Assembly (NCBI RefSeq): GCF_000428785.1
Contig: NZ_KE386800.1
Coordinates: 6,056 to 62,258 of the forward strand
DNA: 56,203 nt
Origin: Conchiformibius kuhniae DSM 17694
GTDB taxonomy: Bacteria > Pseudomonadota > Gammaproteobacteria > Burkholderiales > Neisseriaceae
Direction of reading: 5' to 3'
Program-made: the position numbers and the translations under genes
Notes under the pieces: model-generated
Databases searched by the model: none
The model's input: the letters and a program-made list of their open reading frames with translations, nothing else
What the model was told of the DNA's origin: nothing
Shown: piece after piece, positions 42,193 through 51,236 of the stretch
How positions within the stretch are numbered: the first letter of the stretch is position 1
How the letters are laid out: each line of letters begins with the position of its first letter

Positions 42193-43062
42193 TCAGAAAG
42201 TATGGGAAATCCCCAGCTTCCATTCCGCGCTGCCCTGCCCCGATACTTTGAAACGTGCCGATGCGTTGAGCGCGGTGTCTTTGCCGATACCCAAGCCCAC
42301 GCCCGCATGGGCGTAGCTTGACGTATTCTTTGGTGAAGTTGTGTTGCCGTCCAGCTTGTCGGCTTGGGCGGCTATCCATTGCACGCCGCCGTTGATGCTG
42401 ATGCGGTCGTTGGCAGCAAAGCTAACGGACGGGTTCAACATCAAAAAATTGCCCGCACGGTATCTGCCGTTATCGGTATTTTTGGCAAGGTTCAGCTTGT
42501 AGGCAGCCGTCAGCGACAAAACAACGGGGTCTATGGCTTTGTAGGTGGTCGCACCCACCAACCAGCCTTTGCCCAATGCGGCTTTGCCTTGCGATTTTTC
42601 ATATACGGCGGTTTCGGCAAAACCGATGAGGGCGGGGTTTTTGCCGTCTTGCACAAATGTGTGGCTGATGCCCAGCGACACATCGGCAAGGTTGCGGCTG
42701 CTGCGGCTGTATTCGCGCTCGCCGTTAAAGCTGCGTTCATTGCGCCAAATGTGGTTGGCATTGCCGTAAACATCGGTTTTCCCCGTTAAGCCGTAGCGCA
42801 AACCGAGTGTGGCGACCAGCATATCGCTGTTGCGGTTTTGTTCGCGCAGCTCGGTGGGCACCGGCACAAACGATGCCGTGCCTGTTTGGATAAACACGGG
42901 GTTGGCAAATTCGCCTTTCTGCTGCTCGCCGTTGATGTAGGCAAGGCTGCTTTCCAAACGCAATTTGCCTTTTTCGGTAAGCAGTTCTTCCAGCGAAAGC
43001 GGCAAATCGGCACGGACGGACGGTGCGGAAATGCACAAGGCAAGCGGCAACAGACGTTTCAT
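42193..43062 (-). CDS. Outer-membrane beta-barrel protein
   Basis: A 289-residue protein. The signal peptide is KRLLPLALCISAPSVRA. The rest alternates polar and aromatic residues in amphipathic strands (LRLESSLAYIN, MLVATLGLRYGLTGKTDVYGN, LADVSLGISHTF) and ends in a C-terminal phenylalanine (LGISHTF), the outer-membrane insertion signal. It resembles the 'transporter'-type barrels I recall next to a C39 peptidase in the Acinetobacter fil locus. It is the first gene of the toxin-like unit, 40 bases before the toxin-like gene. A longer frame begins at 43098. Confidence 0.75.
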   Translation of the reverse strand: MKRLLPLALCISAPSVRADLPLSLEELLTEKGKLRLESSLAYINGEQQKGEFANPVFIQTGTASFVPVPTELREQNRNSDMLVATLGLRYGLTGKTDVYGNANHIWRNERSFNGEREYSRSSRNLADVSLGISHTFVQDGKNPALIGFAETAVYEKSQGKAALGKGWLVGATTYKAIDPVVLSLTAAYKLNLAKNTDNGRYRAGNFLMLNPSVSFAANDRISINGGVQWIAAQADKLDGNTTSPKNTSSYAHAGVGLGIGKDTALNASARFKVSGQGSAEWKLGISHTF

Positions 43063-43170
43063 CGTTCGGTTAATGAAAAACGGGTTTACATTTTTCACAT
43101 TCTAGAACGGGTTGGGGGGAGTCAAGACTTTTTGCCGATGTTTTTTGTAAAACATTGCTTGTTATGGATT

Positions 43171-45057
43171 TTATTTTGCGTCTTTAAACCCGCGTTTCAA
43201 ATGCACCATCAGCAGCGCGACTGCGGCGGGCGTTACCCCCGAAATCCGCGAAGCCTGTCCTGCCGTTTCAGGACGGTGCTGGTTTAATTTCTGCTGCACT
43301 TCGGCGGACAAGCCTTTTACTTTGCCGTAATCGATGTTTTCAGGCAACCGCAGCGTTTCCAAATCGCGGCGGCTGCCGATTTCCTCGTTTTGCCGCTCGA
43401 TATAGCCCTGATATTTCACCTGAATTTCCACCTGTTCCACCACCGTTTCCGCCAATTCGCTTTCCGGCTTCGCGCCGTCCAGCGTCATCAGCGCGGCATA
43501 ATCCAAGTTGGGGCGGCGCAGCAAATCGTGCAGATTGGCTTCGCGGCTCAATTTTTGCCCGAACACGCGCATCTGCTCGCTTTCAGGCAGCTTGGCGGGC
43601 GTGTACCACGTTGATTTCAAACGCTGGATTTCGCGTTCTACCTGTTCGCGCTTGTCGCTGAACGCCCGCCATTGCGCTTCGGAAACCAAGCCGATTTTGT
43701 AGCCGTCTTCGGTCAGGCGCATATCGGCGTTGTCTTCGCGCAGTTGCAGACGGTATTCGGCGCGGCTGGTGAACATGCGGTAGGGTTCGTTCACGCCTTT
43801 GGTAATCAAATCGTCCACCAAAACACCGAGATACGCCTGTTCGCGCCGCAAAATCAAAGGCTCCTGCCCGCGCACGAACTGCACGGCATTCGCGCCCGCC
43901 AGCAAGCCTTGCGCGGCGGCTTCTTCGTAGCCTGTGGTGCCGTTGATTTGTCCGGCGAAAAACAGCCCGTCTATGCTTTTGGTTTCCAAGCTGGCTTTCA
44001 GATTGCGCGGGTCGAAATAATCGTATTCAATCGCATAGCCGGGACGGAGAATATGCGCGTTTTCCAGCCCTTTCATGCTGCGGACGAGCGCGATTTGCAC
44101 GTCAAACGGCAGGCTGGTGGAAATGCCGTTGGGATAATATTCGTGGGTGGACAAGCCTTCGGGTTCAAGGAAAATCTGATGGCTTTCCTTGTCGGCAAAA
44201 CGGTGGATTTTATCTTCGATGGACGGGCAATAACGCGGGCCCACGCCCTCGATTTTGCCGGCAAACAGGGGGCTGCGGTCAAAACTGTTGCGGATAATAT
44301 CGTGTGTTTTCAGGTTGGTATGCGTAATCCAGCACGACACTTGGCGCGGGTGCATGGCGGCGTTGCCGCGCACCGACATCACGGGAACGGGCGTGTCGCC
44401 CGGCTGCTCGGTAAGCTGGGAAAAATCAATGGTGCGCCCGTCCAAACGCGGCGGCGTGCCGGTTTTCAGACGGCTTTGCGGCAGTTGCAGCTCTTTCAGG
44501 CAGCCTGAAAGTCCGTGCGCGGCGGGGTCGCCCGCGCGCCCGCCCGCGTAGTTTTCCATGCCGATGTGGATTTTGCCCGCCAGAAACGTCCCCGCCGTCA
44601 GCACCACCGCGCGGGCTTTAAACTCCACGCCCATCGCGGTTTTCACGCCGCTTACGCGCCCGCCGTCCAGCGTGATGTCTTCCACCGATTGTTGGAACAA
44701 TTCCAGATTTTCCTGATTTTCCAATAGATAACGAATGGCGGCTTTGTACAGCACGCGGTCGGCTTGGGCGCGGGTGGCGCGAACCGCCGCGCCTTTGCTG
44801 GCGTTCAAACGGCGGAATTGAATGCCCGATTGGTCGGTCGCCAAGGCCATCGCGCCGCCGAGCGCGTCCACTTCGCGGACGAGATGCCCTTTGCCGATGC
44901 CGCCGATGGACGGGTTGCAGGACATTTGTCCCAAAGTTTCAATATTGTGGGTGAGCAACAGCGTGGACGCGCCCATGCGGGCGGCGGCGAGCGCGGCTTC
45001 CGTGCCGGCGTGTCCGCCGCCGACCACAATCACGTCATAGGTTTTGGGGTAAATCAT
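43171..45057 (-). CDS. mnmG: tRNA uridine-5-carboxymethylaminomethyl enzyme MnmG (GidA)
   Basis: A 628-residue FAD enzyme that, with MnmE, modifies wobble uridine of tRNAs. The FAD motif is VVGGGHAGTEAALAAARMG near residues 9-27, NPSIGGIGKGHLVREVDALGG follows, and the C-terminal helical domain carries the tRNA-binding end. MIYPKTYDVIVVGGG sets the start; the frame is open further. It stands alone; an uptake sequence lies within it (44495). Confidence 0.96.
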   Translation of the reverse strand: MIYPKTYDVIVVGGGHAGTEAALAAARMGASTLLLTHNIETLGQMSCNPSIGGIGKGHLVREVDALGGAMALATDQSGIQFRRLNASKGAAVRATRAQADRVLYKAAIRYLLENQENLELFQQSVEDITLDGGRVSGVKTAMGVEFKARAVVLTAGTFLAGKIHIGMENYAGGRAGDPAAHGLSGCLKELQLPQSRLKTGTPPRLDGRTIDFSQLTEQPGDTPVPVMSVRGNAAMHPRQVSCWITHTNLKTHDIIRNSFDRSPLFAGKIEGVGPRYCPSIEDKIHRFADKESHQIFLEPEGLSTHEYYPNGISTSLPFDVQIALVRSMKGLENAHILRPGYAIEYDYFDPRNLKASLETKSIDGLFFAGQINGTTGYEEAAAQGLLAGANAVQFVRGQEPLILRREQAYLGVLVDDLITKGVNEPYRMFTSRAEYRLQLREDNADMRLTEDGYKIGLVSEAQWRAFSDKREQVEREIQRLKSTWYTPAKLPESEQMRVFGQKLSREANLHDLLRRPNLDYAALMTLDGAKPESELAETVVEQVEIQVKYQGYIERQNEEIGSRRDLETLRLPENIDYGKVKGLSAEVQQKLNQHRPETAGQASRISGVTPAAVALLMVHLKRGFKDAK

Positions 45058-45160
45058 GATATTGGATATTTTGAAAAAATCGGGCGATTGTACGCGCTTT
45101 CGCGTTGGGGCGAAAGACGGATAAAATAGGTGATGACGTTTTGATTTGGGGCGAAAAAGC

Positions 45161-45929
45161 ATGCTGGAACCGACCACCCGCCGCATTGTCGCCGTTTTGC
45201 AACAATGGGACGGCAGGCACGGTTACGCCGAAACCGCGCAAGGCGCGGGCTATCATCTGCACCGCGAACATCTGGAACAGCCGCAGCCCGTATGGGCGGG
45301 CATGAATGTGGAAATTTATCTGGACGAAAACGAGCGCGGCGAAACGGAACGCATGGTTTTCCGCCCCGTGCCTTTGGCGGGCGAAGACACGGCGGAAGCG
45401 CGGCTGCCCGAACACGGGCGCAAGCTGTATGCGGACGGGAAAATGTCCGCGTGGCAAGCCGTCCGGCAGGGTGTGCTGACGACTGCCGTTTGGTATGGGA
45501 TAACTGCTTGGTTAAACGATGATAATTTGATTTCTTGGCAAGCTGTTGCCTTGTTGTTCTGCGCCATGTTGCTTATCTACGGCTTGCCGTTGTTGTACCG
45601 GCGCAGCCGCCCGCCCGTATGGGTGGACAACGAACAAAGTTTGTGGCTGGACGGCAGCATGGTGCGCGTGGCTTGGGCGGCGCAGGGCAGGGCGTATTAT
45701 TTTTTTTGACTGGCGCGATATTTATGCCATACGCGAACGCCGCAGCCTGTTTGGGCGCGAATATTGGGTTTTGACCGTGCGCCGCAGCGCGGTGGTGCAA
45801 GTCTCGGCGGGCGATGCCGCCGCCCGCGAACAAACAAGCACCGACATCAAATTTTATCCCCGCATCTTAAGCCGCGCCGACCGCGATACCGTGCGGCAGT
45901 GCTTCAATTCGTTTGCTTGCCGAAAATAA
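45161..45929 (+). pseudogene. Membrane protein gene with frameshift at a T8 tract
   Basis: The first frame (45161-45709) encodes 182 residues with two hydrophobic segments (about 118-155) and ends AYYFF-stop directly in a run of eight T (45700-45707). Removing one T continues the protein in a second frame as FFDWRDIYAIRERRSLFGRE and on to 45929, ending FNSFACRK. The continued protein would have about 255 residues. The frame may be switched off by slippage, decayed, or a sequencing error. No family is recognised. Its 3' end overlaps the convergent acyltransferase gene. Confidence 0.7.
45700..45707 (+). repeat. T8 homopolymer at the frameshift
   Basis: Eight T residues follow GTATTA; seven would keep the gene open. 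Confidence 0.9.
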
Positions 45930-46914
45930 TCCCGTCAAACACCTTTTGCACCCCGTTGCGGCTGCATGCCCATGCCGTCAGCACCGAAGCAAGCGTGGCA
46001 AACAGGCAGGTGGCGGCGAAATCGTGGCGCCAAGGGTAAAACGGCTGCACCGCCAGCACCGCAAAGCCGTGCAACAGATACACGGGCAGTGTGCGCCGTC
46101 CCAGTGCCGCCAATATTGAAGCGCCGCGCCGTCCGGAGAGCAGCACCGCGCTTTGCAGCGCCGCCAACACGCCCAATGCCGACAACAGCATCACAAACAC
46201 GCGCAGCAACGTACCGTGTATCGGGTCGAGATGCTGCTGCCAAAAATTAAAGCTGCCGTAAACAAAAGAAATGTTTAACGCGCCCGCCACGCAGCAGTAT
46301 GCCAGCAAAGCCGTTATCAGCGCGATGCAGGCAAGGTGTTGCCATGCGGGGCAGGTGTGGCGCAAACGGTGCAGCAGTGCCGTGCCGTGTTGTTGCCCGA
46401 GCAGGAAAAACGGCAGAAAGCACAGGGTTCTGCCCAAAGAAAACCAATAGGTGTCCCACGTTGCCCAGCCCGCAGCAAGGGCGGCGGCGCAGGAGAGGGC
46501 AAGGGAAAAACGGCATTTTTGCAATAAGGGGGTCAGCGCATACCACAGCATCAGGCTGTAGAGATACCACATAATCCAGTTGGGGCGGGCGATGAAGATA
46601 ATCAAATCATATAGGAATGATTGTGAAATTAAATGCGGGGGGGGGGTAACGCGGTTGCAGACGGTATAAAGCAATTGGAACAGGACGTACAGCAGGGCAA
46701 GCCGTTTGATTTTGTGCTGCCAATGGCGGGGGGTGAAAAAGCAGCCGGACAAAAACACGAATGTGGGAATGTGTATCAGGTACATCAGGCTCAAAAGCGG
46801 CATTTTGGGCGTTGCGTTCCAGTCAAGCAGCCGTTCGATAAAGTGTCCGAAGACAATCATTATTATCATCAAGCCTTTGGCGGTGTCGGCATGGGGGAGG
46901 CGGGTGCGGTTCAT
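45904..46914 (-). CDS. Acyltransferase-3-type membrane protein, G10/C10 tract in frame
   Basis: A 336-residue protein with about ten hydrophobic segments. It starts RTRLPHADTAKGLMIIMIVFGH, which holds the family histidine, and has RNWIMWYLYSLMLWYAL-like segments. Such enzymes O-acetylate or otherwise acylate surface sugars. A run of ten G on the plus strand (46637-46646) encodes TPPPH at about residue 90. A one-base slip would truncate the protein. The start overlaps the epimerase stop (ATGA), so both are co-expressed. Confidence 0.82.
   Translation of the reverse strand: MNRTRLPHADTAKGLMIIMIVFGHFIERLLDWNATPKMPLLSLMYLIHIPTFVFLSGCFFTPRHWQHKIKRLALLYVLFQLLYTVCNRVTPPPHLISQSFLYDLIIFIARPNWIMWYLYSLMLWYALTPLLQKCRFSLALSCAAALAAGWATWDTYWFSLGRTLCFLPFFLLGQQHGTALLHRLRHTCPAWQHLACIALITALLAYCCVAGALNISFVYGSFNFWQQHLDPIHGTLLRVFVMLLSALGVLAALQSAVLLSGRRGASILAALGRRTLPVYLLHGFAVLAVQPFYPWRHDFAATCLFATLASVLTAWACSRNGVQKVFDGIIFGKQTN
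46637..46646. repeat. G10 homopolymer inside the acyltransferase gene
   Basis: Ten consecutive G in the reading frame at about a quarter of its length: the classic layout of a slipped-strand on/off switch. Confidence 0.9.
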
Positions 46915-47849
46915 GTCGGGCTTTGTGCTTGGTAGGTCAAATCGTAGCGGACGGTAAAGCGGCGGGTGTCGCCGGTGGGCAGGGTGATGCGCCCGATGCC
47001 GTTGTTGAAGCAGTCGGGGGCGCCGCTCAGGTTTTCCAAGGCAAGGGCGTCGCGCTCGGGGGGCAGGTACACCTGTATGAAGGGGTAGGCGGCACAGGCG
47101 TAAATATTCAGTGTGAAATCTTGGCTGTGCAGGGTGCAGGCGGGGGTGTCGGCGGCGGGGTCGGTGCGGACGAAGCAGTCGTCCAAGGTTGCGCCGCGCA
47201 GGGAGGCGGGTTCGGCAAAACGGTGGTCGTCCAGCGTGTCGCCGGTGGGCAGCAGTTCGGCATCAAAGCGCAAACGGCGGCGGGCGTGTAGTTGCAGCGT
47301 CCAATCGTCGGCGCAGCCGCCCAGTGTGAAATACGGGTGCCAGCCGTCCGCAAGCGGCAGGGGCGCATGACCCGTGTTGGTGATGTCGGTTTGCACCGAC
47401 AAGCCTTGCTGGTTGAGGGTGTACAGGATGTCGATGCGGTAGGGAAAGGGATAGCCCGCGCTGCCGCCGTAGTCGTGGCGCAAACCCGCCCACGCGCCAT
47501 CGGCGTTCGTGCCGATGCGGTACACGGCAAATTCGGCATCGTAGAGCAGCCCGTGCAGCGCGTGTCCGTCTGCCATGTGTTTGTCGATGTGGTGTGCCGT
47601 GCCGTTGAAGCGGTAACGCCCGTGCCGCAAACGGCAGGGAAACGGCGACAATTTGGCAGAAGCAAAACGCCGTGTGATGTTTTGGCGGGCATCATCGGGC
47701 GAAGCGTAGCCGCGCAATGCGTCAAACCATGCGTTTTGATGCCAAACGGCGTAGCGGTTGGGCAGTGCGCCGAAGGTGTAGATTTCGACATCGTGGCGTT
47801 GGTGTGCGTGCAGGCGAATCCGCTCGCGGTCGTGGGTGGCGGCAAACAT
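46911..47849 (-). CDS. Aldose 1-epimerase-like protein
   Basis: A 312-residue galactose-mutarotase-like protein. DGHALHGLLYDAEF near residue 93 carries the first catalytic histidine position, and ADGWHPYFTLGG near 167 the second. LENLSGAPDCFNNG near 278 is the C-terminal sugar-binding part. No signal peptide is seen, so it is cytoplasmic. It is coupled to the acyltransferase gene and may serve surface sugar supply, by inference. Confidence 0.85.
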   Translation of the reverse strand: MFAATHDRERIRLHAHQRHDVEIYTFGALPNRYAVWHQNAWFDALRGYASPDDARQNITRRFASAKLSPFPCRLRHGRYRFNGTAHHIDKHMADGHALHGLLYDAEFAVYRIGTNADGAWAGLRHDYGGSAGYPFPYRIDILYTLNQQGLSVQTDITNTGHAPLPLADGWHPYFTLGGCADDWTLQLHARRRLRFDAELLPTGDTLDDHRFAEPASLRGATLDDCFVRTDPAADTPACTLHSQDFTLNIYACAAYPFIQVYLPPERDALALENLSGAPDCFNNGIGRITLPTGDTRRFTVRYDLTYQAQSPT

Positions 47850-47985
47850 GGGGCGCGGTTTCCAAAAAAACGGGAAGTGATTATAACCCTGCTGCGGCAG
47901 ACGATTAAAGCACTTGCCCCATAAATTTGTGGTTGGGGACGGTTTTCCCGTACAATGCCGTTTCGTCCCATCATCACGCTACGCC

Positions 47986-49722
47986 ATGCACACCACTCCC
48001 GCCGCCGTCCTCTACCGCAGGCTGCTCGGCTACCTGAAACGCTATCTCAAACTGTTTGCCCTGTCGCTGTTGTCGATGATGGTGGTGGCGCTGACCATGC
48101 CCGTGTTTGCGTCTTTGATGAAACCTTTGATTGACGAAGGCTTTGTCGGCAAAAATCTGACGATGGCAACCTGGCTGCCGGTGGCGATTGTCGGCTTGTT
48201 TGTGGTGCGCGGCGCGTTCAACTTCATCAACGAATGTGTTACCGCCCACATCGCCGGACATCTGGTGCAAACCATGCGCCAAGAGCTGTATGCCAAACTG
48301 CTGCGGCTGCCCGGCGCGTATTTCGCCCGCCATTCGAGCGGGCGCATCATGTCGCGGATTATGAACGATGCCGGACAAATCACCGATGCCGGTTTCAACG
48401 TCTTGACCGTGCTGGTCAAAGACGGCGTGAGCGTGGCGGCTTTGCTGGTGTGGCTGCTGTATTTGGACTGGAAACTCACGCTGATTACCCTGATTACCCT
48501 GCCCGCCATCGGCGGCTGCGTGCGCGTGTTGAGCCGCCGTTTGCGCCAATTGTCGTCCGACAATCAACAGCTTAACGGCGAAATGACCCAATCCTTGAGC
48601 GAAACCGTTTCAGGCAGCCGCGTGATTAAAATTTATGGCGGACAAACGCACGAGCAAACACGTTTTGCGCGTTTGGCGGCGGCGGTGCGCCGCAACGGCG
48701 TGCGCCAAACCGCCGTGTCCGCCGCCAGTTCGGGGATTACCCTGCTGCTGGTGGCGTGCGCTCTGTCGCTGATTTTGTACCTCGCCGCCAAACGCGCCCA
48801 ACACAGCGATTTCAGCGCGGGCGACTTTATGTCCTTCCTCACCGCCATGACCATGATGTTTGACCCCATCAAACGCATGACCGGCGTGATGCAGTCGCTG
48901 CAACGCGGCTTGGCGGCGGCGCAAAGCGTGTTTGACTTTTTGGACGAAGCCGAAGAACCCGCCAACGGCACTTTGCCCCTGCCCGAACAAACGGGCGACA
49001 TCGTGTTTGAAAACATCGTCCACCGCTACGCCGATGCCGAACGCAACAGCCTGAACGGATTGAGTTTGACCGTCCCCGCCGGTAAGGTTTACGCCTTGGT
49101 GGGCGCATCGGGCTGCGGCAAAACCACGCTGGTGAACCTGCTGCCGCGCTTTTTTGACCCCGATGTGGGGCGCATTCTTATCGGCGGCACCGACACCCGC
49201 CACGCCGACATCGCCGTTTTGCGCGAACGCATGGCGCTCGTCAGCCAAGACGTTGTTTTGTTTAACGGCACAATCGCCAGCAACATCGCCTACGGCGCAC
49301 AAAGCGGCGCGTCCGAAGCCGAGATTACCGCCGCCGCCGAAGCCGCGAATGCGTGGACGTTTATCCGCGAGCTGCCGCAAGGTTTGCACACGCCCATCGG
49401 CGAAAACGGCATGAAACTGTCGGGCGGGCAACGCCAGCGCATCGCCATTGCCCGCGCCCTGCTGAAAAACGCGCCGATTTTGATTTTGGACGAGGCCACC
49501 AGCGCGCTGGACAACGAGTCGGAACGCTTGGTGCAAGCCGCTTTGGAACAACTGATGGCGCACCGCACCACCATTGTGATTGCCCACCGTTTGAGTACGG
49601 TGGAAAAGGCCGATTGCATTGTGGTGATGGACGGGGGGCGCATTGTGGAACAAGGCACGCACGCGGAATTGTTGGCGAAAAACGGACGTTATGCCGATTT
49701 GCGCCGTTTTCAGAGTGCTTAA
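47986..49722 (+). CDS. msbA: Lipid A export ATP-binding/permease protein MsbA
   Basis: A 578-residue ABC half-transporter that flips lipid A-core across the inner membrane. The N-terminal membrane domain has six helices (about 20-310). The ATPase domain has Walker A GASGCGKTT near 372, signature LSGGQRQRIAIARAL near 476 and Walker B ILILDEATSALD near 499. MHTTPAAVLYRRLLGYLKRY sets the start. It is divergent from the epimerase gene, with about 140 bases between. Confidence 0.94.
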   Translation: MHTTPAAVLYRRLLGYLKRYLKLFALSLLSMMVVALTMPVFASLMKPLIDEGFVGKNLTMATWLPVAIVGLFVVRGAFNFINECVTAHIAGHLVQTMRQELYAKLLRLPGAYFARHSSGRIMSRIMNDAGQITDAGFNVLTVLVKDGVSVAALLVWLLYLDWKLTLITLITLPAIGGCVRVLSRRLRQLSSDNQQLNGEMTQSLSETVSGSRVIKIYGGQTHEQTRFARLAAAVRRNGVRQTAVSAASSGITLLLVACALSLILYLAAKRAQHSDFSAGDFMSFLTAMTMMFDPIKRMTGVMQSLQRGLAAAQSVFDFLDEAEEPANGTLPLPEQTGDIVFENIVHRYADAERNSLNGLSLTVPAGKVYALVGASGCGKTTLVNLLPRFFDPDVGRILIGGTDTRHADIAVLRERMALVSQDVVLFNGTIASNIAYGAQSGASEAEITAAAEAANAWTFIRELPQGLHTPIGENGMKLSGGQRQRIAIARALLKNAPILILDEATSALDNESERLVQAALEQLMAHRTTIVIAHRLSTVEKADCIVVMDGGRIVEQGTHAELLAKNGRYADLRRFQSA

Positions 49723-49809
49723 GGATGGAGCATAATAGATAACCACGTCCTTGAATTTGAGTGAAGTGGAAGAATTTAAATTTTTTATTCACCTTGGAGT
49801 ATCCATATT

Positions 49810-50295
49810 ATGAACAAATATTTTTTAGCAATTATTGTGGCATCATTGTCTTGGTCTGCAATTGCGGATAATACCAACCATATGCAAAAAATTGAGTTGG
49901 TCAAGTCCGTCTACAAGCCCTATTTTCGTTCTGCAAACAATACTGATGTTTTTGCCATGCCGAATAAATTTACTCAAGATTTTTTATCGGTATTAAAAGA
50001 GGATCAAAATAATACGCCTGATGATGAAGTTGGTTGTATTGGTTACGACCCCATTATTAATGGACAGGATTGGAATGAAACATTATTGAAGCGAAGTTTA
50101 AAGGTTAAGGTATTGAGTGGTAATAAAGTTGAAGCTACTTTTTTGCAGTTGGGAAATGAGGTGACAAGAGTGCAATATATTTTACAATGTGTCAAAAATA
50201 AATGCCTAATAGATGATATATTTTTGCAACTTCCCGATGAGACGAAATTTTCCTCCTTTAAGCAAACCACCCGCCAATGTATAGCGGAGAATTGA
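49810..50295 (+). CDS. Small exported protein, function unknown
   Basis: A 161-residue protein with a signal peptide (NKYFLAIIVASLSWSAIA, cleavage near 19). The mature part has four cysteines (EVGCIGYDP, ILQCVKNKCLIDD, TTRQCIAEN), which could form two disulfides in the periplasm. The pattern DFLSVLKEDQ-...-CIGYDPIINGQDW recalls DUF3828-type exported proteins. It is AT-rich against its neighbours, a sign of transfer. It stands alone between msbA and fpr. Confidence 0.7.
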   Translation: MNKYFLAIIVASLSWSAIADNTNHMQKIELVKSVYKPYFRSANNTDVFAMPNKFTQDFLSVLKEDQNNTPDDEVGCIGYDPIINGQDWNETLLKRSLKVKVLSGNKVEATFLQLGNEVTRVQYILQCVKNKCLIDDIFLQLPDETKFSSFKQTTRQCIAEN

Positions 50296-50390
50296 ATCCT
50301 TCCTTTTTAGTAATTTTAAATAAATCTAAATTAATAGATGGATTGCAAGAAAATATATAAGGTATTTTTTAACCCATTGAAAGAAAAAAC

Positions 50391-51167
50391 ATGGCAGCTT
50401 TTAACACCCAAACCGTCCTCTCCGTCCACCACTGGACGGACGCCTATTTCACCTTCACCTGCACCCGCGACGACAGCCTGCGTTTTGAAAACGGACAATT
50501 TGTCATGGTCGGGCTGATGGTGGACGGCAAGCCCCTGATGCGCGCTTATAGCGTTGCCAGCGCAAACTGGGAAGAACATTTGGAGTTTTTCAGCATCAAA
50601 GTGCAGGACGGGCCTTTGACCAGCCGTTTGCAGCATTTAAAAGTGGGCGATGAAGTGCTGATTAGCAAAAAGCCAACGGGAACATTGATTTGCGGCGATT
50701 TGAATCCGGGCAAACATTTGTATCTGCTCTCCACCGGCACGGGTATCGCACCGTTTTTGAGCATCACCAAAGACCCCGAAGTATATGAACAATTTGAGAA
50801 AATCATTTTGGTGCACGGCGTGCGCTACAAGCAGGATTTGGCGTATTACGACCGCTTTACCCGCGAATTGCCCGAACACGAATATCTCGGCGACATGGTG
50901 AAAGAAAAACTGATTTACTATCCGATTGTTTCGCGGGAAGAGTATGTGCATCAGGGGCGTTTGACCGATTTGATGCGCTCCGGAAAACTGTTTGCAGACA
51001 TCGGTTTGCCGCCCATCAAGCCGCAGGACGACCGCGCCATGCTGTGCGGCAGCCCGCAAATGTTGAAAGACACTTCGCAGGTGCTGAACGATTTCGGTTT
51101 GACCGTGTCGCCGAAAATGGGACAGCGCGGCGATTATCTGATTGAACGCGCGTTTGTGGACCAATAA
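50391..51167 (+). CDS. fpr: Ferredoxin--NADP reductase
   Basis: A 258-residue flavoprotein that moves electrons between NADPH and ferredoxin/flavodoxin. The FAD motif is MRAYSVAS near residue 50, the NADP-binding part LLSTGTGIAPFLSI near 113, and MLCGSPQMLKD near 217. The end, GDYLIERAFVDQ, is typical of the subclass found in Pseudomonas and Neisseria. An uptake-sequence pair follows (51174-51210). Confidence 0.94.
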   Translation: MAAFNTQTVLSVHHWTDAYFTFTCTRDDSLRFENGQFVMVGLMVDGKPLMRAYSVASANWEEHLEFFSIKVQDGPLTSRLQHLKVGDEVLISKKPTGTLICGDLNPGKHLYLLSTGTGIAPFLSITKDPEVYEQFEKIILVHGVRYKQDLAYYDRFTRELPEHEYLGDMVKEKLIYYPIVSREEYVHQGRLTDLMRSGKLFADIGLPPIKPQDDRAMLCGSPQMLKDTSQVLNDFGLTVSPKMGQRGDYLIERAFVDQ

Positions 51168-51173
51168 ACTGTT

Positions 51174-51210
51174 TTCAGGCAGCCTGAAATTTTGGGGCTG
51201 CCTGAAAATC
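51174..51210. terminator. Uptake-sequence pair after fpr
   Basis: TTTTCAGGCAGCCTGAAA is followed closely by GGGGCTGCCTGAAAATC and TTTTT, so a stem of about 12 bp followed by T residues can form. It probably ends the fpr transcript. Confidence 0.6.
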
Positions 51211-51236
51211 TTTTTCATTGTTTTAAAATAATTTTT

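Noticed and set aside
45904..46914. Frameshifted acyltransferase pseudogene
   Set aside because: The frame is open through the G10 tract and has family features on both sides, so it is intact in this sequence.
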